Below the pieces are notes generated by a model. The model was not told where the DNA came from. It made no database searches and saw only the letters and a program-made list of their open reading frames with translations. Source: Lomentospora prolificans (taxonomy: Eukaryota > Ascomycota > Sordariomycetes > Microascales > Microascaceae). From it: a stretch of 64,000 nt of DNA. The stretch covers positions 5,082,484 through 5,146,483 of the forward strand of contig JARFXM010000003.1 of assembly GCA_029532625.1 (NCBI GenBank). Direction: 5' to 3'. Shown here piece after piece: positions 34,902-47,580 of the stretch; the first letter of the stretch is position 1, and each line of letters begins with the position of its first letter. The translations under genes were made by a program, and so were the position numbers.

Positions 34902-37900
34902 CCGCTACGCCTTTTTGTTTTCCTTCCTCCTGACGAACGTCGGCATCTCTTATATCCGCTTGCACACTGTATTTATATTTCCACGGTAGTTTTGGAAACG
35001 ACAAACCCCGTATTGCGCCCGCAATTCTGCTTGGGGTGAGCTGGTATTTGTGAAATCCTCTGAATGGTAGTTCGTCAAGAGTCGCTCTCCAGCTCTCTCC
35101 CGACTCGGTAAAACGCACCGCACGAGCCCATATGTGCATCTGGTTGGCTACCGGCGATTTGGGAGCTTTTCTTTCTTCCTTTCTTTCCTTCCTTCTTTCT
35201 TTTCTGCTTATTTTGCTCTGGTTCTTCTCCCTTTCAGCCCTCACCACTCGCCCTTGGTTGGTGGGTCGAATCTACCGTTGTGCCTACCTGCATCGACGTG
35301 GCCAGGCCTGGTACCGATGCCAAGCCGGGTTTTCTAGGGCTAGCAGGGCCAGAGGTGGGACCTGGAGGCGAATGTACTCGTAATGGCGCACTTGAAGGGG
35401 CGCACACACTCCACTCGTGGTCAGCGCGAAGAACGACGGGCGAGGCATGCTGGCTAGCCAAATTGATTTGCAATGGTCTTTCTATGTCTACTTCGTACAT
35501 CAGGAGTGCCACCCCACCCCAGGCCCCGGGCGGGAGTGTCAAACACCGGGATGTGCGCTGCTAGTAGCCTGGCGACGAGTAGCTAGGCTCTAGAAGTCTA
35601 TGAGGAGAGGTAGACCTCGGCAACAGCCATAGCACGGAAACTCCAAAAGAATGACAACATGAGCGCGAAACACAATTTCCTATCTTGGGCCACCTCAGCA
35701 CACGCGCACCTGGTGTCCGCGGGAACCACACTTTTTCTTCTCTTCCTTTCGTTATTACGATACGAATCTCATGCAGCTGGCATCCACCATTCATATCCAG
35801 GAACCAAACCATCGCGGACGCCACCCGCTGCCGTGCAGACTTCAAACATCATTCTCTTTTCTTTTTTTTTTTTTTGTGGGTTTTACTGCTTTGCTCCACG
35901 TCCGTGATACCCGAGGCCCACCCACTACCATCCAGGATGCACCAATGGATCCATTATGACGCAGGGCCAGCGAGCCGGCAAAGTGAGCCCCGCAAGCCGG
36001 CCGTTCCTATAGAGAGACCCACCAACCGATCAACGATTGATCCGCTGTCGCTGGCCTGGGCTCCACCATCCTCCAAGGGTGCGACTTAGTCCCGAGGCAT
36101 TGGTGGAGAGCTCGGTGCACCACCATTTATTTTTTATGAGCCAATTCTTCGCTCCACTTCCACTGTACATTGGCCGCGTTCCACCAGGCAGCCTGTGCTA
36201 CCAGTCAACAATGCCAACCTCCAAAATGCCGCATCGTGTTGACAACCCAGCATCACACCAGGGGAACTGATGTCGTCAACCGGCAGATTTTAGTCTCGGC
36301 CTGGGGTATGGATGGGTGCCGTCCTTCGGCTCATAGTGAAGGTATCATTCTAGTCGAATGTAGGACTTCATTTCCATTTTCTAGTCGCGGAGGGCCAAAA
36401 CCCTCAGTGGAAGAGCCGACGATGCGACAGTAAGTTAGGGCCGATCATCGGCATTATAGATCTCGATGAAGAACAGGGAAAATTTGTTCAGCTATCGGGC
36501 GCCCTCGGCATTATTCGTACGAGATCTCACTAGGATGTCGAGTTTGCCAGCCGTATATTTTATCCGCTGTTTTCCAGATCCGGAGACAGACACCCATCCT
36601 ATCCAGTGTCCCTGTCAAGGTGTGGAACAGCTGGCAATAGTTGATGGAGTGACAGCTGGCTCTTCGGCCCTTACTGTCCCGGGAAGCAACCTTTGCTAGA
36701 AATCGATCCCAACTTACTTCGTACCATTTTCTGGTCGCCACCGACAACCCCTAATCAGTATATACTGGAATAGATTCTTCTTCGAACTGGACGCAGGGGT
36801 TAATCCATTACAATCTGGTGAACAGTCGGAAATGACATCTTGAATTTATTCTCCATTCCCCCCCGAGCCTTTCGAGCATGCATTTCTCTACGCGCTTGTC
36901 TGTCTCCCGTACAATTCTCTTCACTACCAAATATATTCGTGTTAGAAGGCTAAATAGACTTCACTTCCAGGCCTCTCCGATATTCGATGTAGGCCTTGGG
37001 CTTACTGCAAAACAGATTCTTCTGTTCTGTATACTCGAGCCCTCCAGGTCTGTCGGCCTGCGTCGCCTGCAGATTGCTGATAAAGTGGGCGTAATAACCC
37101 AGGTTTTAGTGCCAGCGTACATAGTCAGTGGTCCAGGTGCTGACCCAATTCGAGAATATTGCGGATGACCTATGGCCCGCTTGCTCCATTCCCGACGACA
37201 GCAACAACACGTTTACCAGTCACGTCGGGTCCCCAAGGTCATCTCGCCGCGTGCAGCACACCGCCCCGGAAGAGGTAATGCAGCCCTGGGATTGACGGAT
37301 GCTTTGGCCCACAGGCAAGATATTAACGCAAGACAGGGCGTGTCGAAATCACCTACGGTAAACATGGTACGGAACGTCGCATCTCACACCGAGGTCGATT
37401 TTGGCGGCCCAGGTTTCCCCTTACGCAATATGGATGCGTGAACACCCCAGCTTCAAGGGCAACCACTGGAAACTGAAAAAAAGCCAGGGCTCACTTACAA
37501 TTTTAGACAGCCTATCATCCACACTGATCGTGGGATCGCAGATCTTTCTGCATAGCGCTCCGCGTTCGCAACACATCCAATACCTTCTGCTATAATAATC
37601 ATGTAAAGACCGCGATATCTTTTATGGGTAGCCTTGACAAACCTCAGGGAAAAACTATCGAGATTTTTCGTACTTTCACTGGCCGATGAGGGGGCCAAGC
37701 TTCAGACGTGATTAAACTCCCGCCATATTTCTCACCCGCTGGTGCTCCCGTTTCTCGAGGAGATTCCGGTATTGTATTGGTTGGAGCGGCAAGGCCCCAG
37801 GGCACGGATCTTTTGCGAGGCGTTATACGCAGACGTTCTGAGTGAGTGTGGCAGAGTTGCAGGACTGTTCACCTTTAGACACCTGGGGCGCTGAGCTACA

Positions 37901-39993
37901 GGTATGAGTGCTATCACTGTACGAAGGGATTTGCCTAGCGTACGAAAGAGGTGATTGATCGGTTGACATGGCGTAGGGGAGAAACGGGCAGAGGACAAAT
38001 TCTAGGCTCAGGTCCAAACCAGAGATATGCCGCTCTACTCTGATAGCACGCCACCGAATAATATGTAACACCGCTCGGGCCTGGAAGTGAATGATTGTGA
38101 ATTGAATAAATGGCTCAGGATGCACGCTATCCGTAACTAGGATCCGAACTATTGCCTGTACAAGTATGTAGACTTAGGGTTAGAGAGTTTATATCACTAA
38201 GTCATCAGCCCCTCGCCCGATTAGCTAGGTGGATATAGAATTGACGTAACGCCTTAGAAAGGGAGTTGAGCGACGTATTAAAGATAACTAGGAACTATTA
38301 TCTGTCGTGCGTAACTTGATTCTGGGAATCGCATTGGCTGAGCAAAAGTCGGAGGCTGGCTAGAGACTTGATCCATCTCGACATCTGAGAGGCCCCAATC
38401 GCAATTTCTCCCTAAATAGAGCGCTCTTCAGTAATAAGTTAGATCGGAATAACGGCCGTCTAGAGGCTGTGTTATCCTAAACTGGATTTTTTTTCATCGG
38501 GTTTATTTCGTTTATCGGTTTCTGAGAAAGGACGCTTCGCCCGAGGATACGAGATATTACTCGCACTTATAGCAGCGCTGATATCGCTCAACTAGCTTTT
38601 ATACATTGATAAACGCATATTTGCCAAATGGGCATGTGCGTGGTATGAAGGAATGTATGCTTATTGTTTTATTCGTTAGGCGTCGGTCTGTTAACACAAA
38701 CGAACGATAGATGTAGGGTTTTACGAAAAGTAGCTCGTACAGTTAAGTCAAGCTCGATTTTCAGTGTCAGGTCCTGCATGTAGGCCTACTTCCATGATTA
38801 AGTCTCTGCTCTCTAGTTAGTTACCGACGAGATGGCTCACTGATAGCTCTAAGATTCCTGCTACGCTTTTCGTCACGAGATACCGCTCCAACTATGTTAT
38901 ACCAATGTGTAGGACACCTTGGGCTGTCTTCACTCTGATATGTTACCGGGCCTGGAGCCTTAGAGAACTTGGTGACTTGCAGTGTATCGATTTCTATAAA
39001 TTCTTTCGAGGTGAGTCCGGCTGGGGCGAATAGTTTATAGATCAGTATAGGTTTTAGATCGTAACGGTATGCTAGGTCTATGCCTTTGCCCAGTATATTA
39101 TATTTTTCGAAGCTGATAAGACTATTTTTGTGAATCTCTACGATATCAAAGTTTTAGCGTTTGTATCATTGTCGTAGGTATTGTATCAAGAACCTTGTAC
39201 AGCGGACTGGGATATTTTATATGTCGTCTAGTGTCGGGGACGATGACGACTAGCCTCCTCAGAGCAAGAATTCTCTAGTCGTCGGATGGAACCCTAGGAC
39301 GAGCTAGATAGTGATTCATTGTTACTACCATGATTCCACATTTCCTGTGGCTATCTGGGGTACTTTTTGCTTCCAGGGAACCATAATATGGCAAGCGATG
39401 ATTTCTCAGCGAAGAGAAGTTCGATGGCTAAAAGACCAACTCGAACCAAGGGCTCGAACCCTTCGCAAGGCATTTGTCAAAAAGAATTCCTAGGTCGCTA
39501 GTACATATGGATTCTTGTCCATTGAAATATCTCATGATGGAGTATGGGACACCAATCGTTGGTATTAACTAGAGCACCGACATTGTGGCTCCGAAGCGTG
39601 CCCAAATGTTCTACTGTCCGAGTCAATAACTACTCTGGGAGTCTCACCTACAGACTACAGAGAATGTGGTCCGTCTTTTCAAGAGTCAGAATCCTGCTTC
39701 GGAATTTCCTGGCGTTTCCTGGACTGTCAACAAGGGAGGGCAAAACACACTTAATTACCGTAGTCCTGCCACGTATTCCCGTTCTGGGTTGCGTTTTTTC
39801 CTTTTAGCCATGTCTCGGTATTCAACGTTTGGCTTGGCTTGGCAGGTTCGCTGATTCGCGCAGATATTACTTGTGACAACTCGTAAAGGGTCCAGATCTC
39901 AAACATTGAGATTAATTATGGCCCACACAATATCTTAACGCGACTTGATCCGTTCAAGGCCAATTCGCCGAATTGAACTGTCCAGTAGAAGGC
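34902..39993. other. Gene-poor region
   Basis: About 5 kb without a supportable gene. 35150-35230 and 35840-35880 are pyrimidine-rich tracts that create low-complexity ORFs. 36466-37600 has several overlapping ORFs on both strands without a consistent domain. 38130-39300 is AT-rich, almost free of open frames and dense in TAG/CTA, as in old RIP-affected repeats, but I could not identify a parent element. Confidence 0.5.
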
Positions 39994-40001
39994 TATAAAT
40001 A
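39994..40001 (+). promoter_or_regulatory. TATA box of the LysM gene
   Basis: TATAAATA lies 69-76 bp upstream of the start codon at 40070, a good position for a core promoter. Confidence 0.5.
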
Positions 40002-40069
40002 TGTCATTTATCCCCTCATGCTGATGATTATCAACGCACCTCTACGTAATATCGACCAAAGCGACAATC

Positions 40070-40891
40070 ATGAAAATGCGTCGCTCTGCAAGGCTAGCTC
40101 TATTCATCCTCCAGTTAGCCTCCGCGTCCCCCTTAGCCCAGCGGGATGAGTGCGATTATATTCAGATCGAATCTGCCCAGGGCTGCTATCAGCTTGCAGA
40201 GAGATGTGGTATTGCTCCCGACGATCTAATAATGTACAACCCCAAAGATAGCCTGTGCACAACTTTACGCATCGGTCAGAGAGTATGCTGCACTCCAGGC
40301 ACACTGCCGGCTATCCAACCCAACTCAGACGGAAGCTGTAGGGAAATTATCGTCGAAAGGGGTATGGACTGCGACAAGGCGGCGGCAGCATGCGGTATTT
40401 CCCTTCCCGAGTTGCACAACTTTAACAACAAGACACAATCGCAGCTTTGTGGCAGTTTGTATGCCGGTCAACGAGTCTGTTGCACGCCAGGTTTTCTGTC
40501 CAGATTTGGTGATGGTCCCGACCTAAGCCAGGGAGGCCAATGCCCCCACCACATTGTACAAGAGGGAGATACCTGCTCCATTATTGCGTCGCGGTTTAAC
40601 CTTGATACCTGGAGGTTATTGGAGCGGTTTAACGCCGACAAGACATGGAGGTGGAATGGCTGTGACCATCTTGTGCCAGGGCTAGCAATCTGTATTGGGG
40701 ATGGTTTCCCGCCCATGCCGACTACGAACCCGGACGCTGAATGTGGGCCTCGTGTTCCTGGAACTGAGCGGCCAGATGATGGTGTGAGCATCAATGACCT
40801 CAATCCCTGCCCCGACAATCTTTGCTGCAGCGTGTACGGATATTGTGGCAGCACAAATGACTACTGCGGTACGACGACTGGTCTTGCTTGA
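40070..40891 (+). CDS. Secreted LysM protein with a C-terminal chitin-binding (CBM18-like) domain
   Basis: A 273-residue single-exon secreted protein. Residues 1-22 are a signal peptide. Three LysM-like modules follow, at about 28-75, 90-138 and 158-209, each with a DLIMYNP- or ELHNFNN-type core and GQRVCC-type end. The tail holds a hevein-like CBM18 segment (NPCPDNLCCSVYGYCG, about 246-266) and ends seven residues later. This order (LysM, then the CGPRVPGT linker, then CBM18) is that of the N-terminus of subgroup-C killer-toxin-like GH18 chitinases, but no GH18 domain follows. It may bind chitin without cutting it, as LysM effectors do, or be a truncated chitinase. Confidence 0.85.
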   Translation: MKMRRSARLALFILQLASASPLAQRDECDYIQIESAQGCYQLAERCGIAPDDLIMYNPKDSLCTTLRIGQRVCCTPGTLPAIQPNSDGSCREIIVERGMDCDKAAAACGISLPELHNFNNKTQSQLCGSLYAGQRVCCTPGFLSRFGDGPDLSQGGQCPHHIVQEGDTCSIIASRFNLDTWRLLERFNADKTWRWNGCDHLVPGLAICIGDGFPPMPTTNPDAECGPRVPGTERPDDGVSINDLNPCPDNLCCSVYGYCGSTNDYCGTTTGLA

Positions 40892-41272
40892 TGTACACTG
40901 TATGGAACTGCAAAATAGTTATTATAAGTACTTCTTAAACTTTGAATTTCTTACCTTAACCCTTCTTTCAAGTTTTACACTATTTGTTTCTTTTTCTTGT
41001 CCAGATGCACAGTTTCAACTGCAGTGCATTGGACTTGGCACTATGCTCAGTTGGAGTGATTGCTTGGCTTAGTCATGTTGTATCCCCTCAAGTATCAGTC
41101 ACGTTGTACCTTGGTACCTCAGGCTGAGATTATGACTTCAATTATTACACCATCGCCTTTGACCGCGGGGTCAAGACAACACAAAGGCACAACTTACCCA
41201 GACTCTTCCTTTAAACGTGAGCACATCTCCCATCTACAAATAGATTCACCTCTTTAGACAAGGAAACGAAAA
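40892..41272. other. Intergenic region
   Basis: 381 bp between the LysM gene and the APC transporter; no trace of a GH18 chitinase domain. Confidence 0.55.
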
Positions 41273-42952
41273 ATGGACCCGACACATGGGGAAAATGAAC
41301 CGAGCCAGCCGCTTCTCTCGGACTCTCTAGACGCAGAGGCCCAACAACATGCCTCTGGGGACTACGGAGCAACTCGACCATCCTTAGTGCCTCATGAAAG
41401 CGATTCTGGGACCTTTAAGCGAAGTCTTGGGGCCCTCGACGCCTTTGGAATAGTAATCGGTATTGTAGTGGGTAGTGGCGTCTTCACATCACCAGGGGCT
41501 ATCGACACCAATGTTCCCTCACCGGGTGTTGCGCTGGTCATTTGGGTTCTTGGTGGAGTGCTCGCTTGGACTGGGGCTGCAACATTGGCAGAGTTAGGTA
41601 CTGCGATTCCTGGAGAGGGTGAGTGGCGCGAACCCCGTTCTTCTTTTCTTTTCATAATTAATGTGGCCGTGCAGGGGGTGTTCAGCCGTATCTCCAGTAC
41701 ATCTTTGGTGATGTCTTCGGCTTCTTGGCAGCATGGACATGGATAGTAGCTGTGATGCCCGCAACCCTGGCGATTCTTAGTATAGTTTTCGTCGAGAGCA
41801 TTTTTTCCGCGGTGGGGTCTACAGATGGGGCTGGGGGATTCACTCGCAAACTCCTTTCAGTCATCATCCTTCTCGCAATGACAGCGGCCAATTCCATTAG
41901 CACAAAGGCAAGCACGCGGCTCAACGGCTTCTTCGTTTTTACCAAATTTCTTAGCATTTCTGCTATCGCTGTGGCTGGAATTGCGGTCGTCGCTGTCCAC
42001 ATCTCAGATCCCGATCGAGATATTGGGGGCCGGGACTGGTATCGCAAGTCGTGGTTTAGCTACCGGGATACCACAGACCCCGATGGGAACAAAACTCATT
42101 GGGCTGATCTGAATGCGTGGGAAATCCTGGGGTATCTATCAGCAGCCTTGTATGGAGCCCTTTGGGCATATTCAGGCTGGGACAAGGCGATCTACGTGTC
42201 CGAGGAGCTCTCATCACCTATCAAACAGCTTCCTTTAGCCATTAACTCGGCGATACCTACTGTCATACTTTGCTTCCTTGTCGCCAATACCGCGTATTAC
42301 GTTCTTTTACCGTGGGATATCGTGTCCACAACCGATAGTGTTGCTGTAGTAGGTTTCTCTGTATCATACGCCGTTGCTTCTTGTGCTAATGCTTGTTCAG
42401 ACATCTGTCGCTCGACTTCTTGGGCCGGCCGCCGGTGCTGTAGCTGCGATTTTGATATGTCTGGTCGTCGCTGGGTCCCTCCTAGGCAACTCATTCGTCG
42501 CTAGCAGAATGATCGTAGCAGCTGGAAACAGGACCTGGTTCCCTCGTTTTTTTACCGTCGTTGGCCGCGTAGGTCTCGGGTCCAGGATCGAAGGAGACCA
42601 GCTTCCTAACGCCTCAGAGGAGGAATCAGACGCTCCGCTGAATGCACTGATCCTATCCGCAATCCTCTCTACCTTCTATATCCTGCTCGGAAACTTTCGC
42701 GCGCTTCTCTTATTCAACGGCCTCGGCGAATACTCCTTCTTCTTCGTTACGGTTCTTGGCGTTATCCTCCTGCGCTTCCAGCAACCGGACCTCGTTCGGC
42801 CCTACAAGCCGCTTCTTATCGTTCCTGTCGTGTTTGCCATCGTCAGCGGCTTCGTGGTAATTCGGGGCGCCATTTTCGCGCCGACGCAGGCAACAGTACT
42901 GATTGTGCTTTGGGCTTTTGGGCTGGGATTTTACAAAGTATGGGTCCTTTGA
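41273..42952 (+). CDS. APC-superfamily amino-acid transporter (LAT/methionine-permease type)
   Basis: A 523-residue 12-helix transporter. Exons are 41273-41618, 41675-42348 and 42401-42952 (1572 nt). The first helix carries the APC signature GIVIGSGVF-like VVGSGVFTSPGAI, followed by the ALVIWVLGG and AATLAELGTAIP segments. Later marks are YGALWAYSGWDKAIYVSEEL and the LLICLVVAGSLLGNSF-like helix created by splicing the second intron. It is expected in the plasma membrane, importing or exchanging neutral amino acids. The N-terminal 55 residues are hydrophilic. It lies in tandem with the aldolase gene downstream. Confidence 0.88.
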
Positions 42953-43950
42953 AGATGTTTAAAATTTGGATGGTGAGGGGGCGAAATACGCTTTTTCCCA
43001 GAAAGGAGCCCCAGGCCCAAACATTTTCCCCTTGCATAGACACCAGGACGGCCTCGGTGATTACTCCTAACCCCTAACCCCGAGACCAATACAACATGGC
43101 TCAATCAGTCCCATCTATCCTCCTTGGGCCAGATATTTGGAACAGCCGACATCAATAAAGTCATTCTACTTCGTATTTTGAACTTCGTGGGGCAGTGCAT
43201 CGTTTTGCTTGGCTAACCATCACTGCCATCTCTAGCGTACCTGTTCCGGGCACCTCCTTAAGGTACGTCAACATCAGCGTGAAGAACCCCTGTGGTTTCC
43301 GGATCCCGGCCATTCCGGAGAATGTCCGTTGAGGCTTGGCCGGCCCGGTAATGGTGCGAACGCGCAATAGGCGATTGTCGTCTGTGCTTGATGCAGGGAG
43401 CCGGTGAGAAGCCTACTACTTTTACATTAAGCGAGACGCTAAATAAAAACATGGTGTCCACGCACTTGTCCGCTGAGGCATATAATACAGATCATTGAGG
43501 GCAGCCAAATGCCAACGCGTAAGTAGGGCGGACCCACATCTGACAAGACAGAGAGTCTTACGCACCGGACTACCCAAGGTATAACATTTGAAGCGTCGGT
43601 ATTTCTGGTCCTGGTTATATTGTGCGCTCGGTGTCATGTTCCGGAATCTCCGAGTGTGCAGGTATTGATGCAGCGAGGCCAAACACGTCAGAGCGTGATC
43701 TAAACAGTGGAACTTAACTCCGCAGACCACATACAGCTTCTTCACCGCCACCAATCTGACATAAGATTGAGAGACGAAGGATCAACCATACCACGTCTCC
43801 ATGGATCCTCTCTCTAACAGCGGTTTATTAGCCAGAACGACATGACCGCGACCGTCAATGGATACTTAATGCCGTCCTGTGTCCTCTGCCACGGGTGCTC
43901 ATCGTTTTGATCCCAACCTGTCACAATCAAACTCAAATCTATCGATCGAA
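42953..43950. other. Intergenic region
   Basis: 1 kb; ORFs at 43258-43754 on the minus strand show no recognisable domain. Confidence 0.5.
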
Positions 43951-45013
43951 ATGGCTCCCCACGAATCCGTCGCTGAGAAGGGAATGCTCGCCTATGCCGG
44001 GCCTAACCTTTGGCAACCACACCAAGCGCGACAGGCTATCCGTGACGCCCACGAAAAGAAAATCCCCCCGCTTCTCTTTTACTATGCCGGCTTAAGCTCC
44101 GTCCCCCTCACTCGATTCCTTGCCCCAATGGGATACGATGGCGTGTGGATTGATTGGGAGCACACTCCATGCAATGTGGAAACTATGACGGACGTAAGCT
44201 TACTATTCCCGAAGCTCTTCCCCAAAGAGTTCTTCGTACTAAGCCTAAAATAGATGGTCCACGAAGCTATTTTTATGAGCGGCGGCCGAACCATACCTTT
44301 TGTGAGGTATATCATCCGAGTACTAACATACCACCGAAATATCATAGCTGACCTTTCATGACAGGATTCCTGGCCACGACCATGCTGCTATTGGCTACGT
44401 TCTAGACGCTGGTGCGAGCGTTGTAGTTCCCCAAGTTGAGACTGTCGAGCAAGCCAAGCACGTGGTATCTGCAGCCAAGTTTGGCGTCAAGAATAGCAAC
44501 GGCAGCCGATCTGCTCCGCCCTTCCGATACATTCCTGGCCTGACTAACCAAGCTCTTTACCCTGACAAAGACTTTTGGGAGGGTCTCAATGATCAGGCCG
44601 CTCTCATGATCCAAGTCGAGAGCAAGGCTGCGGTGGAAAACTTGGACGATATATTGACTGCATGTCCTGATATCGATATTGTATGGCTCGGCAGCCTCGA
44701 TGCTAGAGTTAGCATGTCGCTTCCGCATAATAACGGGATGGGCGGCCAAGAGCCAGAATGGGTCGCAGTTGTCGAGCTTTTTGAAACCACCATGAAGAAA
44801 CACAACAAGCCAAGGGGTGGCTTCTCCTTTCCAAATCCTCCTTTCGGCTCGGCTGAGGGCTTGAAGAAGGCTAGCGAGAATTTGGCACTAATTACGGTCT
44901 CAGCCGATGTCCTTCATCTTTCGTATCTCGCCCAAGACCTCGCGGACTGCAAGAGGATTATTTCCGAGGCCATTGCCGAGAAGAGTGGTCCTATTGAAAA
45001 TGGCAAGCAGTGA
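43951..45013 (+). CDS. HpcH/HpaI-type aldolase family protein
   Basis: A 314-residue TIM-barrel class II (metal-dependent) aldolase of the HpcH/HpaI family, which cleaves or forms 2-keto-3-deoxy acids and related compounds. Exons are 43951-44193, 44254-44306 and 44365-45013 (945 nt). Splicing restores the diagnostic run ending RIPGHDHAAIGYVLDAG followed by VVVPQVET. Other marks are WIDWEHTP near the barrel start and MIQVESKAAVENLDDI, whose Glu would bind the metal. Where the family often has a GP.DL motif this protein reads LGSLDARVSM. Start is ATG 43951; an in-frame open stretch upstream lacks a better ATG. Confidence 0.87.
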
Positions 45014-45175
45014 TGACATGCTAGTTTCTCCCCGTTCCGGGGACAACTAACTGTCTATAGTGGGTAGATCTATTATAGACCAAACGTTGCTATTTTACGC
45101 CATGCTCACTGATAGTGACGTAGTTGCCAAATCAGCGTAAAGCTATCGCTTGATTCTAATCTATCCCGTAACGTG

Positions 45176-45207
<32 letters not shown>

Positions 45208-46775
45208 TGGAATAATGGGCCTCCTATATGGATTAGCGGCTATCTGTATACGCTCCGAAGGCGTTTTCTTCCCGGGCTCGTTCAACTAGTATCACAACAT
45301 GCCAGTAGGAATACGCCTTGGAACCACTGTCTCTACAGGGTTGGGAATCTGGAATGAGAAAACGTGCTAGCAACAGCTAACGTTGCGTTCCCTTCGGATG
45401 GCTAAGCTCTGGCTAACTATGCTTGATGGGAAGTCTACATTCTTTTATCCGTCTTAGATGCTGAATCATTACTACATTGAAGCAGATTATACGCCCAGAT
45501 ACCACCTTATATATTCAGTATTAAGGCGTATATCTAGACTCTCAATCGATGGATTATATCTCGAGTTAAGACTGTGGTTGCTTGTATATAAGGCAGTCTG
45601 TAACAATTGCAGGAAGTACTAATATCTATATAACGAGTAAATTTAAGAGGTAATGTAGACTTAGGAAGGGTGAATCCTTGTCAACGCACCTGCATCCTTC
45701 AGAGAGTGACCTGTAGAAGTCCAAGATTATTCAGCATAGTCACCTGCCTTTTGCTATGGTTGGATTTCAAATTGGGGCTTGGTGTTATGAACTGGTGACC
45801 AGACTTGGTTCCCTGATAATGCTTTATCTTGTGGAATGTGAACAATAAAATGAGACAACTTCTGGCTTCTACTGCAAATTCACTTGCACATGGTTGTATA
45901 TTACTTAACGATAGATAAGCTAGGCCTTTGCCTTGAAATTCATGACATTCATAACTGGGAACAAACCAAGAATAATCTCTTTGTTATGACGGCTTCGATC
46001 TGGCTTCTTGCAATAGCAGCCTGCCGTAGATGTTCGCTGCTGCAATTAAACCGGACTTCGGGCCGTCTTGGCGGTTTTTTCGTAAAAGCAGCTTGAGGTT
46101 TACGCTGGCAGGAGCGCGGGTCGGCGGCATCTTGACAGGACAAATATCCAGATGTTATTCGTGGGTAATAAAGAGCATCCATGGAATCATTGCAGAGATA
46201 TATGCAAAACAATAGAAGCAATATCCGAGTATGCAAATCCACTACCCTTTAGGCTCAAGTGACCCCCAGACTATATACTGAGCGAATCAAAACGAGCTTT
46301 TCATAACCTAGTTCATGATGACTTAATAGCGCTAAGATTAGGCTAATATACCTCTGAACCAAGCATCCCGTACTTCGCAAAGATCCACAGCATGAGTTCG
46401 TAGAAGTTTCACTAGCGATACACTTCTCCGTCTTAAAATCTGATTTCTGGGGAATTTACCTTCACACGTATCAGAGTTAAAAATAACGATATTGAAATGA
46501 CAGTCGCGGAGATCACTTGACGAGATCCGTTGACTATTACTAGCTGAGCTGTGCGGAGGACCCGTGCGGAAACGGAGGCGCAATCTCCGAAATGTGGAGA
46601 ATAATGCGTCGAATGAGGTAGATGCTGATGCATTTATATAGCTTCCAAGGGAGCGGCACCTGCTTGGAGAAGCGTCCGTGGGGTCCCTGTCACATAAATA
46701 CCTTGAATTCGCCCTTTCCTGGAACCCTAGACTCTTGGCTGCATCCACATCTCTTCACGCTGCTCAACCGCAATA
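45014..46775. other. Intergenic, AT-rich
   Basis: 1.8 kb without a supportable gene. It includes a 30-base poly(A) run and an AT-rich stretch 45400-45700. A TATA-like TTTATATA at about 46633 precedes the Cip1-like gene. Confidence 0.5.
45176..45205. repeat. Homopolymer (A)30
   Basis: An uninterrupted run of 30 A. It could be slippage or the tail of a retroposed sequence; no parent is recognised. Confidence 0.9.
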
Positions 46776-47580
46776 ATGTTTCGCCGAACAGCTTTTCTCG
46801 CCCTCGCCCTCTTACCATTCACTTTTGCTCAAGTCTCCGAGGATTTTGAGGGCGGATGGGATGAGAGTGCATGGCCTACCTACGCAGCTGACTGCGACCA
46901 GGGGGGAAAGGTCAGCCTCGACAGCTCCACTTCTCATAGCGGCTCCAACTCTATCAGAGTCGATGGTGCGGGTGGCTATTGTGGGCACAAGTTCTTCGGA
47001 ACCACAAAGGTCCCCAGCGGTGATGTCTACGTGAGGGCTTGGATGTAGGTCCCTGGTTCGATAAAAATGGCTGAAATTCAGCTAGTAATTCCGCTCGTGA
47101 ACACGTGGATGCTAACAGCCGTTACTTACGTATAGAAAAGCTTCAAAGGCTCTTACAGACTCTCATGTCTCCTTCATTACCATGCCGGATCCAGCTCAAG
47201 GTTCCAACAAGCATCTCCGAATTGGTGGTCAAAGCAAAATTCTTATGTACAACCGTGAGTCCGACGATGCTACTCTGCCAGACCTCTCTCCCCAGGGTAT
47301 CGCTACCTCCAAGGCCCTGCCCACCGATTCTTGGCAATGCTTCGAATATCACCTCGGCACCGATGGAACTGTCGAAACCTGGCTTAACGGTGAGGTTGTT
47401 GAGGGCCTTACTGCCAAGGCTGGCGTCACCAATGCCAACGCCGGTCAGTGGCAGAGGAGTTCCATAACGCCCAAGATCACTGGTGTTTACTTCGGATGGG
47501 AGTCCTACGGTGGAGACACCAATACCTTCTGGTATGATGACATTGTTATTGACTCCGCTCGCGTCGGATGCGACGAGTAA
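46776..47580 (+). CDS. Secreted Cip1-like protein
   Basis: A 237-residue secreted protein. Exons are 46776-47044 and 47136-47580 (714 nt), with a GCTAACA branch site. Residues 1-18 form a signal peptide. The mature protein begins QVSEDFEGGWDESAWPTYA and is a jelly-roll-type carbohydrate-active protein resembling Cip1 of Trichoderma, a cellulose-induced secreted protein with a lyase-like fold. Marks are SGSNSIRVDG, LMYNRESDDATLPDLSP, WQCFEYHLG and YDDIVIDSARVGC. There is no CBM1 cellulose-binding module, unlike Trichoderma Cip1. It likely acts on plant or microbial polysaccharide outside the cell. Confidence 0.8.

Noticed and set aside
35132..35383. Hydrophobic ORF resembling a membrane peptide
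   Set aside because: Produced by a CTTT/CCTT pyrimidine tract; no homologous pattern and no stable frame.
36466..37600. Overlapping ORFs on both strands, possibly a decayed enzyme
   Set aside because: Short stretches look protein-like, but no family order could be established in any frame.
38130..39300. Possible RIP-ruined transposon
   Set aside because: AT-rich and stop-rich, but it does not align with the gypsy element here and no RT or integrase motif could be read.
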